A stretch of DNA of 64,000 nt from a bacterium UBP2_UBA5202. Lineage in GTDB: Bacteria; Edwardsbacteria; AC1; EtOH8. Both the position numbers and the translations under genes were made by a program. Of the stretch, positions 52,041 through 60,161 are shown piece by piece (position 1 is the stretch's first letter; every line of letters begins with the position of its first letter). Where the stretch lies: assembly GCA_002412795.1 (NCBI GenBank), contig DHVS01000041.1, positions 53,969 through 117,968 of the forward strand, written 5' to 3'. The notes under the pieces are model-generated. The model made no database searches, was not told the DNA's origin, and saw only the letters and a list, made by a program, of their open reading frames with translations.

Positions 52041-52804
52041 TAGCCCCGGTTTGTTTTCTCCCTGAAGTGAATGGCTTTGGCGAACTCCGCCGCCGTCTTG
52101 ATGTTCCCCTTCTTCTCCAAAATATTCCCCACCACCACCGCAGTAGCCCCGGCCCGGGCCTTGGCCCCTGCTTCTTCCGGGGTTCTGATCCCCCCGCCCA
52201 CCACGACGGGAAGCTCGGCGTACTTGGCCACCCCGGATATCATCTCTTCGGATACGCTGTTCTGGGCTCCGCTGCCGGCGTCCATGTAGATCAGCTTCAT
52301 CCCCAGCATCCGGGCGGCCAGGGCGTGGGCCATGGCGATGTCGGACTTGTCCCGGGGGATGGGCATGGTGTGGCTCATGTAGTTGGCCGAGGTCAGCTTG
52401 CCGGACTCTATCAGCATGTAACCGGTGGGGATCACCTCCAGGCCCGAGGCTTTAAGCATGGGCGCGGCCTTGACCTGCTCGCCTATCAGCAGATCGGCGT
52501 TGCGGCCCGAGACCAGCGACAGGTACAGGATAGCGTCGGCGTGCTGCGAGACCTGATAGGCGCTTCCGGGGAAGATGATCACCGGCTGTTTGAAGTTCTG
52601 CTTCAGGGCCTTGATGGTGTCATCGATCTTATTTGACATCAGCAGGCTGGTGCCGAACAGGATGCCGTCGGCCCCGGCGTCGTTCAGGGCCTGGCCGATC
52701 TTGGCCGCGTCCTGCTTTTTGCACTTGTCGGGGTCCAATAAGGCCAGGAAGTTGGAGCCCTTTTGTTTGGCGGTTTTCAGCAGTTGTTGGTAGATCATTT
52801 TCAA
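52040..52804 (-). CDS. PcrB/GGGPS-family prenylglyceryl phosphate synthase
   Basis: The 254-aa TIM-barrel protein has FLALLDPDK near the N-terminus, DGILFGTSLLMS, IIFPGSAYQVS, IPTGYMLIESG, YMDAGSGAQ and the phosphate-binding VVGGGIRTPEEA. This is the geranylgeranylglyceryl phosphate synthase family, group II type, which makes the first ether bond of archaeal-type lipids. Homologues occur in Bacteroidetes and relatives. Chain length of the prenyl donor cannot be judged. A ferredoxin gene lies 83 bp upstream. Confidence 0.92.
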   Translation of the reverse strand: MKMIYQQLLKTAKQKGSNFLALLDPDKCKKQDAAKIGQALNDAGADGILFGTSLLMSNKIDDTIKALKQNFKQPVIIFPGSAYQVSQHADAILYLSLVSGRNADLLIGEQVKAAPMLKASGLEVIPTGYMLIESGKLTSANYMSHTMPIPRDKSDIAMAHALAARMLGMKLIYMDAGSGAQNSVSEEMISGVAKYAELPVVVGGGIRTPEEAGAKARAGATAVVVGNILEKKGNIKTAAEFAKAIHFREKTNRG

Positions 52805-52887
52805 TCCTTTGACCGTACCTCTCTATCTCCCCTTCGCCACTTTGAATTGGGGCGGCCTGTCCGCCGCAGCGAAGCGTAGGAGGAGGG

Positions 52888-53061
52888 TTAGGTCTTTAGG
52901 GTTAAGGCCCCGGTGGGGCACACTGTAACGCACTGCCCGCAGCCGGTGCACTTCTTGCCGTCGACCTCCAGGACCCAGGCATGCAACACCAGGGCCTGCA
53001 CCGGGCATACGCCCGGGCAGAGCCCGCACTGGCCGCAGAGTTGTTGTTTGATGGTGATCAT
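52888..53061 (-). CDS. Two-[4Fe-4S] ferredoxin, 57 aa
   Basis: This short gene encodes 57 residues with two complete CxxCxxCxxxCP motifs (C9, C12, C15, C19 and C38, C41, C44, C48), the bacterial 2[4Fe-4S] ferredoxin fold. It is a small soluble electron carrier. It lies between alaS and the GGGPS gene. A different frame of similar length covers the same DNA but lacks any pattern. The Shine-Dalgarno is weak (AAGAAACG). Confidence 0.93.
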   Translation of the reverse strand: MITIKQQLCGQCGLCPGVCPVQALVLHAWVLEVDGKKCTGCGQCVTVCPTGALTLKT

Positions 53062-53076
53062 GGTTATTCGTTTCTT

Positions 53077-53140
53077 TCATTAGCCCAGCCCTTACTTGTC
53101 CGCCGGAGCTTCAGCGTAGGAGGAAGGGCTGGGCTAATGA
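53077..53140. repeat. 17-bp inverted repeat between alaS and the ferredoxin gene
   Basis: TCATTAGCCCAGCCCTT (53077-53093) is exactly inverted at 53124-53140. The 30-nt loop contains GTCCGCCGGAGC...GCGTAGGAGGA. A near copy of the loop motif lies at 52860-52884, just past the ferredoxin stop. The arm matches the palindrome at 1591-1618. Confidence 0.85.
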
Positions 53141-53143
53141 TGC

Positions 53144-55780
53144 CTATGAGAATATTGTCGTTTCCATCATCCCCATCTGCTCCTTCAGCTTCCCCTCGTC
53201 CTTGCCGCCCACCTGGGCCAGCTGGGGACGTCCTCCGCCCTTGCCGCCGGTGGCCGCGGCGATCTTCTTGGCAATGTCCCCGGCTGTGAACTTCTTGGCC
53301 TTGACCAGCTCGTCGCCCACCGCGATGGTGAACCCGAACTTGCCCTCGTCCACGCTGGATAGGATGATCACCGCACCCGGCAATTTGATCCGCAGCTTGT
53401 CGGCCATCTCTCGCAGGTCGTCTTGGGAATAACCATCCAGCAGCTTGACCAACATTTGAGCATCTTGAACCTTTTTAACTTCTTTAACCAATCCCTCGAT
53501 AAGACTCCCCTGTTGCAGTCTGGCCGCGTCCTTCCTGGATTTCTCCAGCGCCTTCAGTTCTTCCATTTGGGCGTTCAACTTCTTGACTATGTCATCGCGG
53601 TTGGCTTTCAGCCGGTCCTGTATCTCCGCCACCAGCAGTTCGTCCTGCTTGATCAGACGGTAGGCCGGCTCCCCGGCCACGGCTTCTATCCTGCGCACCC
53701 CGGAGGCGATGGCTTCTTCCTTGACGATCTTGAACAGCCCCAGCTCGCCGCTGTGCTTGACGTGGGTGCCGCCGCACAGTTCTTTTGAGAAGTCGCCGCA
53801 GGAGATCACCCGGACCTCCTCCCCGTACTTTTCCCCGAACAGGGCCATGGCCCCGGTCTTCTGGGCCTCGGCCAGCTTCATGTGCTGGTCGGCCACCGGC
53901 AGATTGTCCATGATCTTGCGGTTGACCATATGCTCCACCTGGTCCAATTGCATCTGGTCCAGCCCGGCGAAATGGGTGAAATCGAAGCGCAGGCGCTCCG
54001 GGCTGACCATGGAGCCCTGCTGCTGGACGTGCTTGCCCACGATCTGCTGCAGGGCCGCCTGCAAAAGATGGGTGGCGGTGTGGTGCCGGGCGGTGCTTAG
54101 TCTGGCTGCTTGATCAACCGAGGCGGTGACCTCGTCCCTGAGTTTTATGGAACCGGAGATGATCTCGGCATGGTGCACCGTGGACCCGTTGAAGGCTTTG
54201 ACCGAGTTCAGCACCTTGATCCGGCAGCTGGCATTCTCCAGAAATCCTATATCCCCGGACTGGCCGCCGCCCTCGCCGTAGAACGGGGTGTTCTCCAGCG
54301 TGATGTCCACGGTCTGGCCCTTCTCGACCTTATCGATGGGCAGTTCCTTGATGTATATTCCGCTGACTCTGGTCTTCTGCACCAGGCTGTTATAGCCCAC
54401 GAAAACGCAATTTGGATAGTCCACTTCTTTGGCCGCGGTAAAAGTAACCTCGCCCCGGGCCGCCCGGGCCCGATCCCGCTGTCCGGTCATGGCCTGCTGG
54501 AAGCCGTCGGAATCAACCGTCAAACCCTGCTCTTCGGCCATCACCTGGGTCAGATCCAGCGGAAAGCCAAAAGTGTCGTATAGTTTGAAGGCATCGGGGC
54601 CGGAGATAACCTTGTCCTTGGATGATTTCAGTTTTGATGCGATCTGTTCGAACAGCGAAAGCCCCAGGTCCAGGGTCTCGCCGAACCGCTCCTCCTCGGT
54701 CTTGATCACCATGGCGATGTGCTCGTGCCGCTGTTTGATGTCGGGATAGGCTTCGCCCATGATGTCGATGACGGTTGAGGCCAGCCGGTGAAGGAACGGC
54801 TGCTTTAGCCCCAGCAGGCGCCCGTGCCGGGCGGCCCGCCGCAGGATGCGCCGGGCCACATAGCCCCGTCCCTCGTTTGACGGCAGCACCCCGTCCCCGA
54901 TGGTGAACACCAGCGCCCGGATGTGGTCGGCGACCACCCGGAAGGACATGCCCACGGGGCCGCTGGAATACTTTTTGCCGGATAGTTCCCCGGTCTGCTT
55001 GATGATGGGAGTAAAAAGATCCGTGGCGTAGTTGGAGTCCTTGTTCTGCAGCACCCGGACCAGACGCTCAAAGCCCATTCCGGTGTCCACGTGCCTGCTG
55101 GGCAGGTCCTTCAGCGTGCCGTCCGGGCCGCGTTCGTACTGGATGAACACCAGGTTCCAGATCTCCACGAACCGCCCGCAGCCGTCGGCGTTGACCCCGC
55201 AGACATGCCCGTCCCTGCCGGACTTGGGACAGGTGCCTTCCCCCATGTCCATGTGTATCTCGGAGCAGGGTCCGCAGGGGCCGGTCTCGCCCATCTCCCA
55301 AAAATTGTCCTTCTCGCCGTGGCGGCTGATGTGCGAATGGTCGATGCCGGTCTGGGTCTTCCAAAAGCCGAAGGACTCCTCGTCGGTCACGTAGACCGTG
55401 GCGTACAGCCTGTCTTTTGGCAGTTTCCAGACCCCGGTCAGCAGTTCCCAGGCCCAGCCGATGGCTTCCTTCTTGTAATAGTCGCCAAAGGACCAGTTGC
55501 CCAGCATCTCAAAGAAGGTGTGGTGGGTGTGGTCCTTGCCCACCTCCTCCAGGTCGTTATGCTTGCCCGAGACCCGCAAAACCTTCTGGCTGTCGGCCGC
55601 CCGTTTGTAATCGCGGGTCTCGGCTCCCAGAAAGATCTTCTTGAACTGGTTCATCCCGGCGTTGGTGAACAGCAGGGTCGGGTCGTCCTGGGGCACCACC
55701 GGGGCCGAGGGCACGATGGTGTGGCCCTTGGATTTGAAGAAATCCAGGAATGATTGGCGTATTTGGTTGGATGTTTGCAT
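53144..55780 (-). CDS. alaS: Alanyl-tRNA synthetase
   Basis: The 878-aa protein has the class II catalytic core (FLDFFKSKGHTIVPSAPVVP, TLLFTNAGMNQFK, THHTFFEMLGNWSFGDY). The editing domain has the zinc-binding HTATH and CGGTH motifs, and a C-terminal helical region follows. It charges tRNA-Ala. Length matches the family. Its location on the recX side of recA follows the recA-recX-alaS order found in many bacteria. Confidence 0.98.
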   Translation of the reverse strand: MQTSNQIRQSFLDFFKSKGHTIVPSAPVVPQDDPTLLFTNAGMNQFKKIFLGAETRDYKRAADSQKVLRVSGKHNDLEEVGKDHTHHTFFEMLGNWSFGDYYKKEAIGWAWELLTGVWKLPKDRLYATVYVTDEESFGFWKTQTGIDHSHISRHGEKDNFWEMGETGPCGPCSEIHMDMGEGTCPKSGRDGHVCGVNADGCGRFVEIWNLVFIQYERGPDGTLKDLPSRHVDTGMGFERLVRVLQNKDSNYATDLFTPIIKQTGELSGKKYSSGPVGMSFRVVADHIRALVFTIGDGVLPSNEGRGYVARRILRRAARHGRLLGLKQPFLHRLASTVIDIMGEAYPDIKQRHEHIAMVIKTEEERFGETLDLGLSLFEQIASKLKSSKDKVISGPDAFKLYDTFGFPLDLTQVMAEEQGLTVDSDGFQQAMTGQRDRARAARGEVTFTAAKEVDYPNCVFVGYNSLVQKTRVSGIYIKELPIDKVEKGQTVDITLENTPFYGEGGGQSGDIGFLENASCRIKVLNSVKAFNGSTVHHAEIISGSIKLRDEVTASVDQAARLSTARHHTATHLLQAALQQIVGKHVQQQGSMVSPERLRFDFTHFAGLDQMQLDQVEHMVNRKIMDNLPVADQHMKLAEAQKTGAMALFGEKYGEEVRVISCGDFSKELCGGTHVKHSGELGLFKIVKEEAIASGVRRIEAVAGEPAYRLIKQDELLVAEIQDRLKANRDDIVKKLNAQMEELKALEKSRKDAARLQQGSLIEGLVKEVKKVQDAQMLVKLLDGYSQDDLREMADKLRIKLPGAVIILSSVDEGKFGFTIAVGDELVKAKKFTAGDIAKKIAAATGGKGGGRPQLAQVGGKDEGKLKEQMGMMETTIFS

Positions 55781-55819
55781 ATTTTTTATTTATCGTGGCA
55801 ATTCACGTGTCCGACGCAG

Positions 55820-56431
55820 TCATAGATATGACGTAGTTGGATGAATTGCCCTTACCCTTTGTGATGATATTATACGTTCCGGGTTTTCATCGTCCGATGG
55901 CCAATGGTATGGGTTATCACGGATGTATTCCCGGATTTTGTGCAATGATTTTTTGTTACGGATGACGTGTTCCCAATAATTCCGTTGCCAGACCGGACAA
56001 CCCGGTGTATTATGCATTTGGTTTATTTGCCGGGCGGAATTCATTTTGAAATATCCGATTATTTTCGGCAATACCATGGCACGACGTTTTATCCGTAGGG
56101 GCAATTCATGAATTGCCCCTACCCCGTTATCAACATCCCCGCCAATAATAATTATCCCATGCATGTGATTGGGCATTATCACGAATTCATCCAATACCAC
56201 GCCCGAATACCGTTCCGGTATGCGTTGCCACCAATCATCAACGATCCTGCCGCATTTCGACAATATAATTTTGCCGTTCCGTATTTCCCCGAACAAACAT
56301 TTCCGGTACTGGGTGCAGATGGTTACGTAATATGCCCCTTCCAGGGAATAATCGTATTCCGGCAGGCGGATGGAACGCCTGCCCTGAGCATTGTCGAAGG
56401 GCCTGTGAAACCTGGGATTTTTGGTAGACAT
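55820..56431 (-). mobile_element. RAYT-type transposase (Y1/HUH) with inserted palindrome
   Basis: The 203-aa IS200-like protein has the REP-associated tyrosine transposase pattern: YDYSLEGAYYVTICT, the HUH motif in MPNHMHGIIII, and WQRNYWEHVIRNKKSLHKIREYI with the catalytic Tyr region. A 28-bp palindrome at 56095-56122 is inserted in frame and codes for VGAIHELPLR. The N-terminus reads through a dispersed GTCGAAGG-type repeat (FDNAQGRR). Related palindromes flank the gene, as expected for a RAYT and its REP partners. Function is likely intact or recently lost. Confidence 0.85.
56095..56122. repeat. RAYT-associated palindrome inside the transposase gene
   Basis: GTAGGGGCAATTCA and its exact complement join without a loop. 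The same sequence with one substitution lies at 56483-56510. A half copy (GATGAATTGCCCTTACCC) is at 55840-55857. Confidence 0.9.
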
Positions 56432-56482
56432 AATTAAACGGATCGTAAATACACATTACATAATCAAACAAAATATTACCCT

Positions 56483-56510
56483 GTAGGGGTAATTCATGAA
56501 TTGCCCCTAC
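56483..56510. repeat. RAYT-associated palindrome upstream of the transposase
   Basis: GTAGGGGTAATTCATG and its near-complement form a 28-bp palindrome with one mismatch. It lies 52 bp upstream of the RAYT start and downstream of the HlyIII-type gene stop. Confidence 0.9.
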
Positions 56511-56530
56511 AAAATAATTCGAAAACATAT

Positions 56531-57232
56531 TCACCTCGGCAACATAAACAACACCGTGAAAAAATGACAGATGCTCCCGGCCAGCACGAACAGGTGCCAG
56601 ATGGCGTGGTGGTATTTCAATTTTCTCCACAGGTAAAACACCGTCCCCAGCGTGTAAAACAACCCGCCCACCCCCAGGAACACCAGACTGACCGTGTTCA
56701 GGTTCTCCAGCACCGGTTTTATCACCACCACCACCAGCCAGCCCATGGCAATGTACAGCAGGGTGGATATGAACACGAATTTGTGCGTCCAGAAGGCTTT
56801 GCCCACTATGCCCAAAATAGCGATGCCCCACACCACGCCGAACACCGTCCAGCCCAGCCGGCCCCGCAGGGCGATCAGGGTGATGGGTGTGTAGGTTCCG
56901 GCTATCAGCAGAAAGATGGACGAGTGGTCGAAGACCCGGAACAGCCGCTTGGCCTTGCCGGCATAAAAGCTGTGATACAGGGTCGAAGACAAATAAAGCA
57001 GCACCAGCGTGGCGCCGTAGATGCTGAAGCTGACTATGTGCCAGGCGTTCCCGGACAGGCTGGCCATCACCACCAGCACCGCCAGGGCCGCCAGGGCCAG
57101 GCCCAGACCCACCCCGTGCAAGATGGCATTGGTGATCTCCTCGCCCGGAGTGTAGCGCTCGACCGAATCGGCGTCGGCGTCACGCGCTGTGGTAATTATT
57201 TTGAGCCAGCTCCCGATGGTAGTTCCCGTCAT
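56531..57232 (-). CDS. Haemolysin III / AdipoR-like seven-helix membrane protein
   Basis: The 233-aa protein has about seven transmembrane helices and the HlyIII/PAQR metal-binding motifs: LYLSSTLYHSF, RVFDHSSIFLLIAGTYTP and C-terminal HHAIWHLFVLAGSICHF. Bacterial members are proposed membrane hydrolases related to adiponectin receptors. ATG 57230-57232 is preferred; a TTG at 57244 would overlap the upstream gene. Physiological role is unknown. Confidence 0.92.
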   Translation of the reverse strand: MTGTTIGSWLKIITTARDADADSVERYTPGEEITNAILHGVGLGLALAALAVLVVMASLSGNAWHIVSFSIYGATLVLLYLSSTLYHSFYAGKAKRLFRVFDHSSIFLLIAGTYTPITLIALRGRLGWTVFGVVWGIAILGIVGKAFWTHKFVFISTLLYIAMGWLVVVVIKPVLENLNTVSLVFLGVGGLFYTLGTVFYLWRKLKYHHAIWHLFVLAGSICHFFTVLFMLPR

Positions 57233-57233
57233 A

Positions 57234-57884
57234 TTAAAAACCAATGCCTAAGCAAAAGTCATATGAGTTATTTTTTATCTTTAAATATTCATCACTGTAG
57301 GAATCTGTGAAATCCATATTATATCGAAACTCCAATATTGCTGTTACAGGCAAAATATGCTTTGTTTCGAGACCAATGCCAAAGGTGCCACCATAGACTG
57401 TTTTCTCGAACTGCTTATAGACCGGACTCCAGAAATCACGGTCGGATGAATAACTAATTAAATGGTCTATTCTTGAACCAAGTAATAGATATGGGCATAC
57501 AATCGTAGTTGGTAATTCTGCCTTTAACAACAGTGGCATTGAAATATAGTTAACTTTACCATACAAGATAGATGAACTTAAAATATTCCCAACGGTATCG
57601 TAAAAACCAACTGGGGCGCCAACACCAACTTGACGGTAGTCAAGTTGAGTAATAACAGAAACAATTGGCAAATTGAGCCATTCGATAAACAATCCTGCAT
57701 TTATGCATGTTTTTCTCTTCCATGGGATATCACTATTACTAATCCCGCCAAGAGGGGAATAATCAAATTTTTGAAATGCAGAAGTTACGGCAACTTTGAA
57801 CCCATAACTTTTTACCAATTGGGCATTGACTGTACATGCAAACAAAAGTAGAACGACGGGCATTACAAGAAGCTTCTTTTGCAT
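57234..57884 (-). CDS. Outer-membrane beta-barrel protein (PorT-like family)
   Basis: The 216-aa protein has a signal peptide (NAQ) and alternating strands with aromatic ends, such as GGTFGIGLETKHI, VTAILEFRYNMDFTD and the final YDFCLGIGF. It fits the Bacteroidetes-type outer-membrane beta-barrel domain. Composition is more AT-rich than its neighbours, suggesting recent acquisition. It starts about 70 bp downstream of recX in the recX-alaS interval, with HlyIII and RAYT genes. Confidence 0.75.
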   Translation of the reverse strand: MQKKLLVMPVVLLLFACTVNAQLVKSYGFKVAVTSAFQKFDYSPLGGISNSDIPWKRKTCINAGLFIEWLNLPIVSVITQLDYRQVGVGAPVGFYDTVGNILSSSILYGKVNYISMPLLLKAELPTTIVCPYLLLGSRIDHLISYSSDRDFWSPVYKQFEKTVYGGTFGIGLETKHILPVTAILEFRYNMDFTDSYSDEYLKIKNNSYDFCLGIGF

Positions 57885-57955
57885 GACAATGGTCCTTTCG
57901 TTAATGAAAAATATCTGCGTGATCGGTGGTTATCCGCGCCCTTAAACGGTTTTGT

Positions 57956-58441
57956 TCATTCCAAAATATTTTCCCTCAGCAGTTCCTTTAGCACCTTCGA
58001 CACTACCGAAACCTCATACCCCCTTCTGGCCAGGAACCCAGCCAGACGACGCTTGACGGCCTCGGCGTCAAGCTTGCGGTACAGCTTCATCTTTCTCCGG
58101 GCTAGGTCCAGGGCCGCCGGTAACTCGTCCGCGTTGCTTTTGTAATCAGAGATGGCCTGGTCCACTATCTCCCGGTCTATCCCCTTGGCAAAGAGCTCCT
58201 GACGCAGGCGGATAACCCCCATGGGCCTGAAATGCTGACGGTTCTCGATCCAGTCCCGGGCGAATTTCACGTCGTCCAAAAGGCCAATGGTTTCCAGGTC
58301 CAAGATAACCGCTTCGATCTCGGCCTTGTCTATGCCCTTCTTGGCCAGCTTGTCCCTGATCTCATGGACGCTGCGGGGCTTTAGCTCTATCAGCCGCAGG
58401 GCATATGCCTTGGGGTTTGATGTATACTCTTTGGAACTCAT
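57956..58441 (-). CDS. recX: Regulatory protein RecX
   Basis: The 161-aa protein has the RecX tandem three-helix repeats: AYALRLIELKPRSVHEIRDKL, VILDLETIGLLDDVKFARDWI, GVIRLRQELFAKGIDREIV and a C-terminal KRRLAGFLARRGYEV. RecX inhibits RecA filament growth. The ATG at 58439-58441 is chosen because the upstream in-frame extension translates a dispersed repeat and hairpin (58443-58499). recA is upstream at 61250, separated by two genes. Confidence 0.93.
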   Translation of the reverse strand: MSSKEYTSNPKAYALRLIELKPRSVHEIRDKLAKKGIDKAEIEAVILDLETIGLLDDVKFARDWIENRQHFRPMGVIRLRQELFAKGIDREIVDQAISDYKSNADELPAALDLARRKMKLYRKLDAEAVKRRLAGFLARRGYEVSVVSKVLKELLRENILE

Positions 58442-58442
58442 C

Positions 58443-58499
58443 CCGCTTCGGCTTTGCTCAGCACAAGCCTTGCTCCCCTTCTCTTTTAAAGAGAAGGGG
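58443..58499. repeat. Dispersed repeat and hairpin upstream of recX
   Basis: CTTCGGCTTTGCTCAGCACA (58446-58465) is the inverse of the GCTTGTCCTGAGCAAAGCCG repeat at 30396 and 30510, with small changes. It is followed by a 12-bp perfect hairpin CCCCTTCTCTTT with arms at 58475-58486 and 58488-58499. Confidence 0.75.
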
Positions 58500-58596
58500 C
58501 CGGGGGTTGAGTTCACTGCTTTCCTATACTTTCTAAACATCAAAGAGCTCCATCACCAGGCACAATTCACATTTCACCTTTCACAGTTCACTGGCC

Positions 58597-58992
58597 TCAC
58601 TTCCCGTGCTTGGTCTTGATGATGGTCGTCCCGCCGGTGAAGACCCGGCCGGACCTGGTCTCGTCGTATTTGATGAAAATGTTCTCCGGGTCTATCTGCA
58701 GGTGCTTGGCCAGCTCCTCGGCGATGGTCAGCATGGCCGTCTCTATCTCGCTTTCGCTCTTGCCCTCAAAGGCCATCATGCTCACCAGCGGCGGATGGGT
58801 GTCGTAGGGCTGGACCCTGGCATGGGCCTCGCCTTCCAGGTAACAGCCGGGCTCGATGGTGGTCCAGGTGGCCCAGACCTGTTTGGGCTGTAGCCCCATC
58901 TTGTCGGCCAGGCGCACGCAGATCGTCTTCAGCGCCTCGGAGATGTTGACATCCAACTTTTGGGGGAGGGCCTTTATTTCGATGATGGGCAT
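58597..58992 (-). CDS. Tautomerase-superfamily protein
   Basis: The 131-aa protein starts MPIIEIKALP, leaving the N-terminal proline that acts as catalytic base in 4-oxalocrotonate tautomerase and MIF-type enzymes. The predicted beta-alpha-beta layout is repeated. Substrate is unknown; I cannot assign a subfamily. It lies between the PP-loop enzyme and recX genes, in the same direction. Confidence 0.75.
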   Translation of the reverse strand: MPIIEIKALPQKLDVNISEALKTICVRLADKMGLQPKQVWATWTTIEPGCYLEGEAHARVQPYDTHPPLVSMMAFEGKSESEIETAMLTIAEELAKHLQIDPENIFIKYDETRSGRVFTGGTTIIKTKHGK

Positions 58993-59028
58993 GATAGCTC
59001 CTCCGTTTTGTTTGGGAACGAGCTGATG

Positions 59029-60090
59029 CTATGCAATTTTGAAGAAAGACCTGTCCCTGATCCCCACTTCGTTCAGTAGGTCCTCTATCTTGTCATAATG
59101 CATCGCGTTCTCTGTGACCAGTCTGTTCTGGACTTCGTCCTTGGAGGCCAGCCCTTCGCGGATCAGCCGGGCATATAGCTCCTGACGCTCGGTCATCCCG
59201 ATGGTCTTCTGGTACATCAGGTCCCGCAGGTGCGAGACCCGGCAGTCAAAACGCCAGTTGTTGCCTTTCTCCCTCGGGCTTTGCCAGCCCAGTTCGTTCT
59301 GGATCCGGGCCATGACTTCAGATTCGTTCCAGGGCAGGTAAAAGAACAGGTCGGCCATTTCGATGCCGCGGCCGTAGATCCTGGTACCCAAAGCATAGGG
59401 GCTGCCGAAGAAATGCCCCTTGATCATCACCGGCAGGGTTTGGGGCGAAAAGTAGGAAAGGTTCTTGGCCGCTTCCTTGACTATTCCTCCGAGGTTCTTG
59501 AGATAAACGTTCCTGATGTCCTCATCGGGACTGACCCCCAGCAGCCGGCGTTTGAACGAGACCTCCTCATACGGATTGCGCCCGGTGACTATGCAGTGGA
59601 TGTCGTGTTTCTTGGCGATCCGCATGATCGGCAGCCACATGTTGTGGCAGGCGCTGCAGATGATGGGAACCAGCGCCGCCGACGGCCTTTTGAGCCAGGC
59701 CTCCAGGTTCTTCTTGAGTGTCATTTGGTGCAAACCCTGCTTTAGACCGAAGCTCACCAGTTCCACTCCCAGTTTTTCGGTGGCCTGCCTGATGTTCCGG
59801 ACGGCTTCGGGCGCGGTGAACGGGTTCTGGTAGTTTACCGCCAGGACATTGAGTCCGTAGTCGCGGGACATCTTCAGCAGGGCAAAGGTGCTGTCGCGGC
59901 CTCCGCTCAATGGAACCAGGCACTGGTACCTGCCGCCCCGGCGGCTCTGGCGGTCAAGGATCCTTAGCAGGGCCTCCTCGCCGTTAAGCCCGGTCTTCTT
60001 GTATGTCCGGCAGTAGTTGCAGATCCCGGAAACATCGAAACTGATTCCCGGAGCGCTCTCCGGCAAAAGACACTGTACGCAGTTTTTCAA
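59029..60090 (-). CDS. PP-loop N-acetyl sugar amidotransferase-like protein
   Basis: The 353-aa protein has a CVQC...CNYC zinc-binding pair at the N-terminus and the PP-loop SGGRDSTFAL (about 62-71). This is the pattern of the N-acetyl sugar amidotransferase (WbpG-like) family, which adds amido groups to sugars in surface polysaccharides. A third Cys pair (ICSACHN) lies near residue 144. No glutaminase subunit gene is adjacent, so the sugar role is uncertain. Confidence 0.8.
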   Translation of the reverse strand: MKNCVQCLLPESAPGISFDVSGICNYCRTYKKTGLNGEEALLRILDRQSRRGGRYQCLVPLSGGRDSTFALLKMSRDYGLNVLAVNYQNPFTAPEAVRNIRQATEKLGVELVSFGLKQGLHQMTLKKNLEAWLKRPSAALVPIICSACHNMWLPIMRIAKKHDIHCIVTGRNPYEEVSFKRRLLGVSPDEDIRNVYLKNLGGIVKEAAKNLSYFSPQTLPVMIKGHFFGSPYALGTRIYGRGIEMADLFFYLPWNESEVMARIQNELGWQSPREKGNNWRFDCRVSHLRDLMYQKTIGMTERQELYARLIREGLASKDEVQNRLVTENAMHYDKIEDLLNEVGIRDRSFFKIA

Positions 60091-60161
60091 TTTTCCTATT
60101 TTTAGTGTTCAAACAGAATTACTGTGATCCGCCAAGTTTTATATTTTTGATTTTTGATTTT

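Noticed and set aside
52823..53080. 85-aa minus-strand frame
   Set aside because: It is out of frame with the ferredoxin, which has two perfect cysteine clusters; this frame is Arg/Pro-rich and patternless.
58442..58543. 34-residue N-terminal extension of RecX
   Set aside because: It translates a dispersed repeat and a hairpin; RecX family proteins start at the internal ATG.
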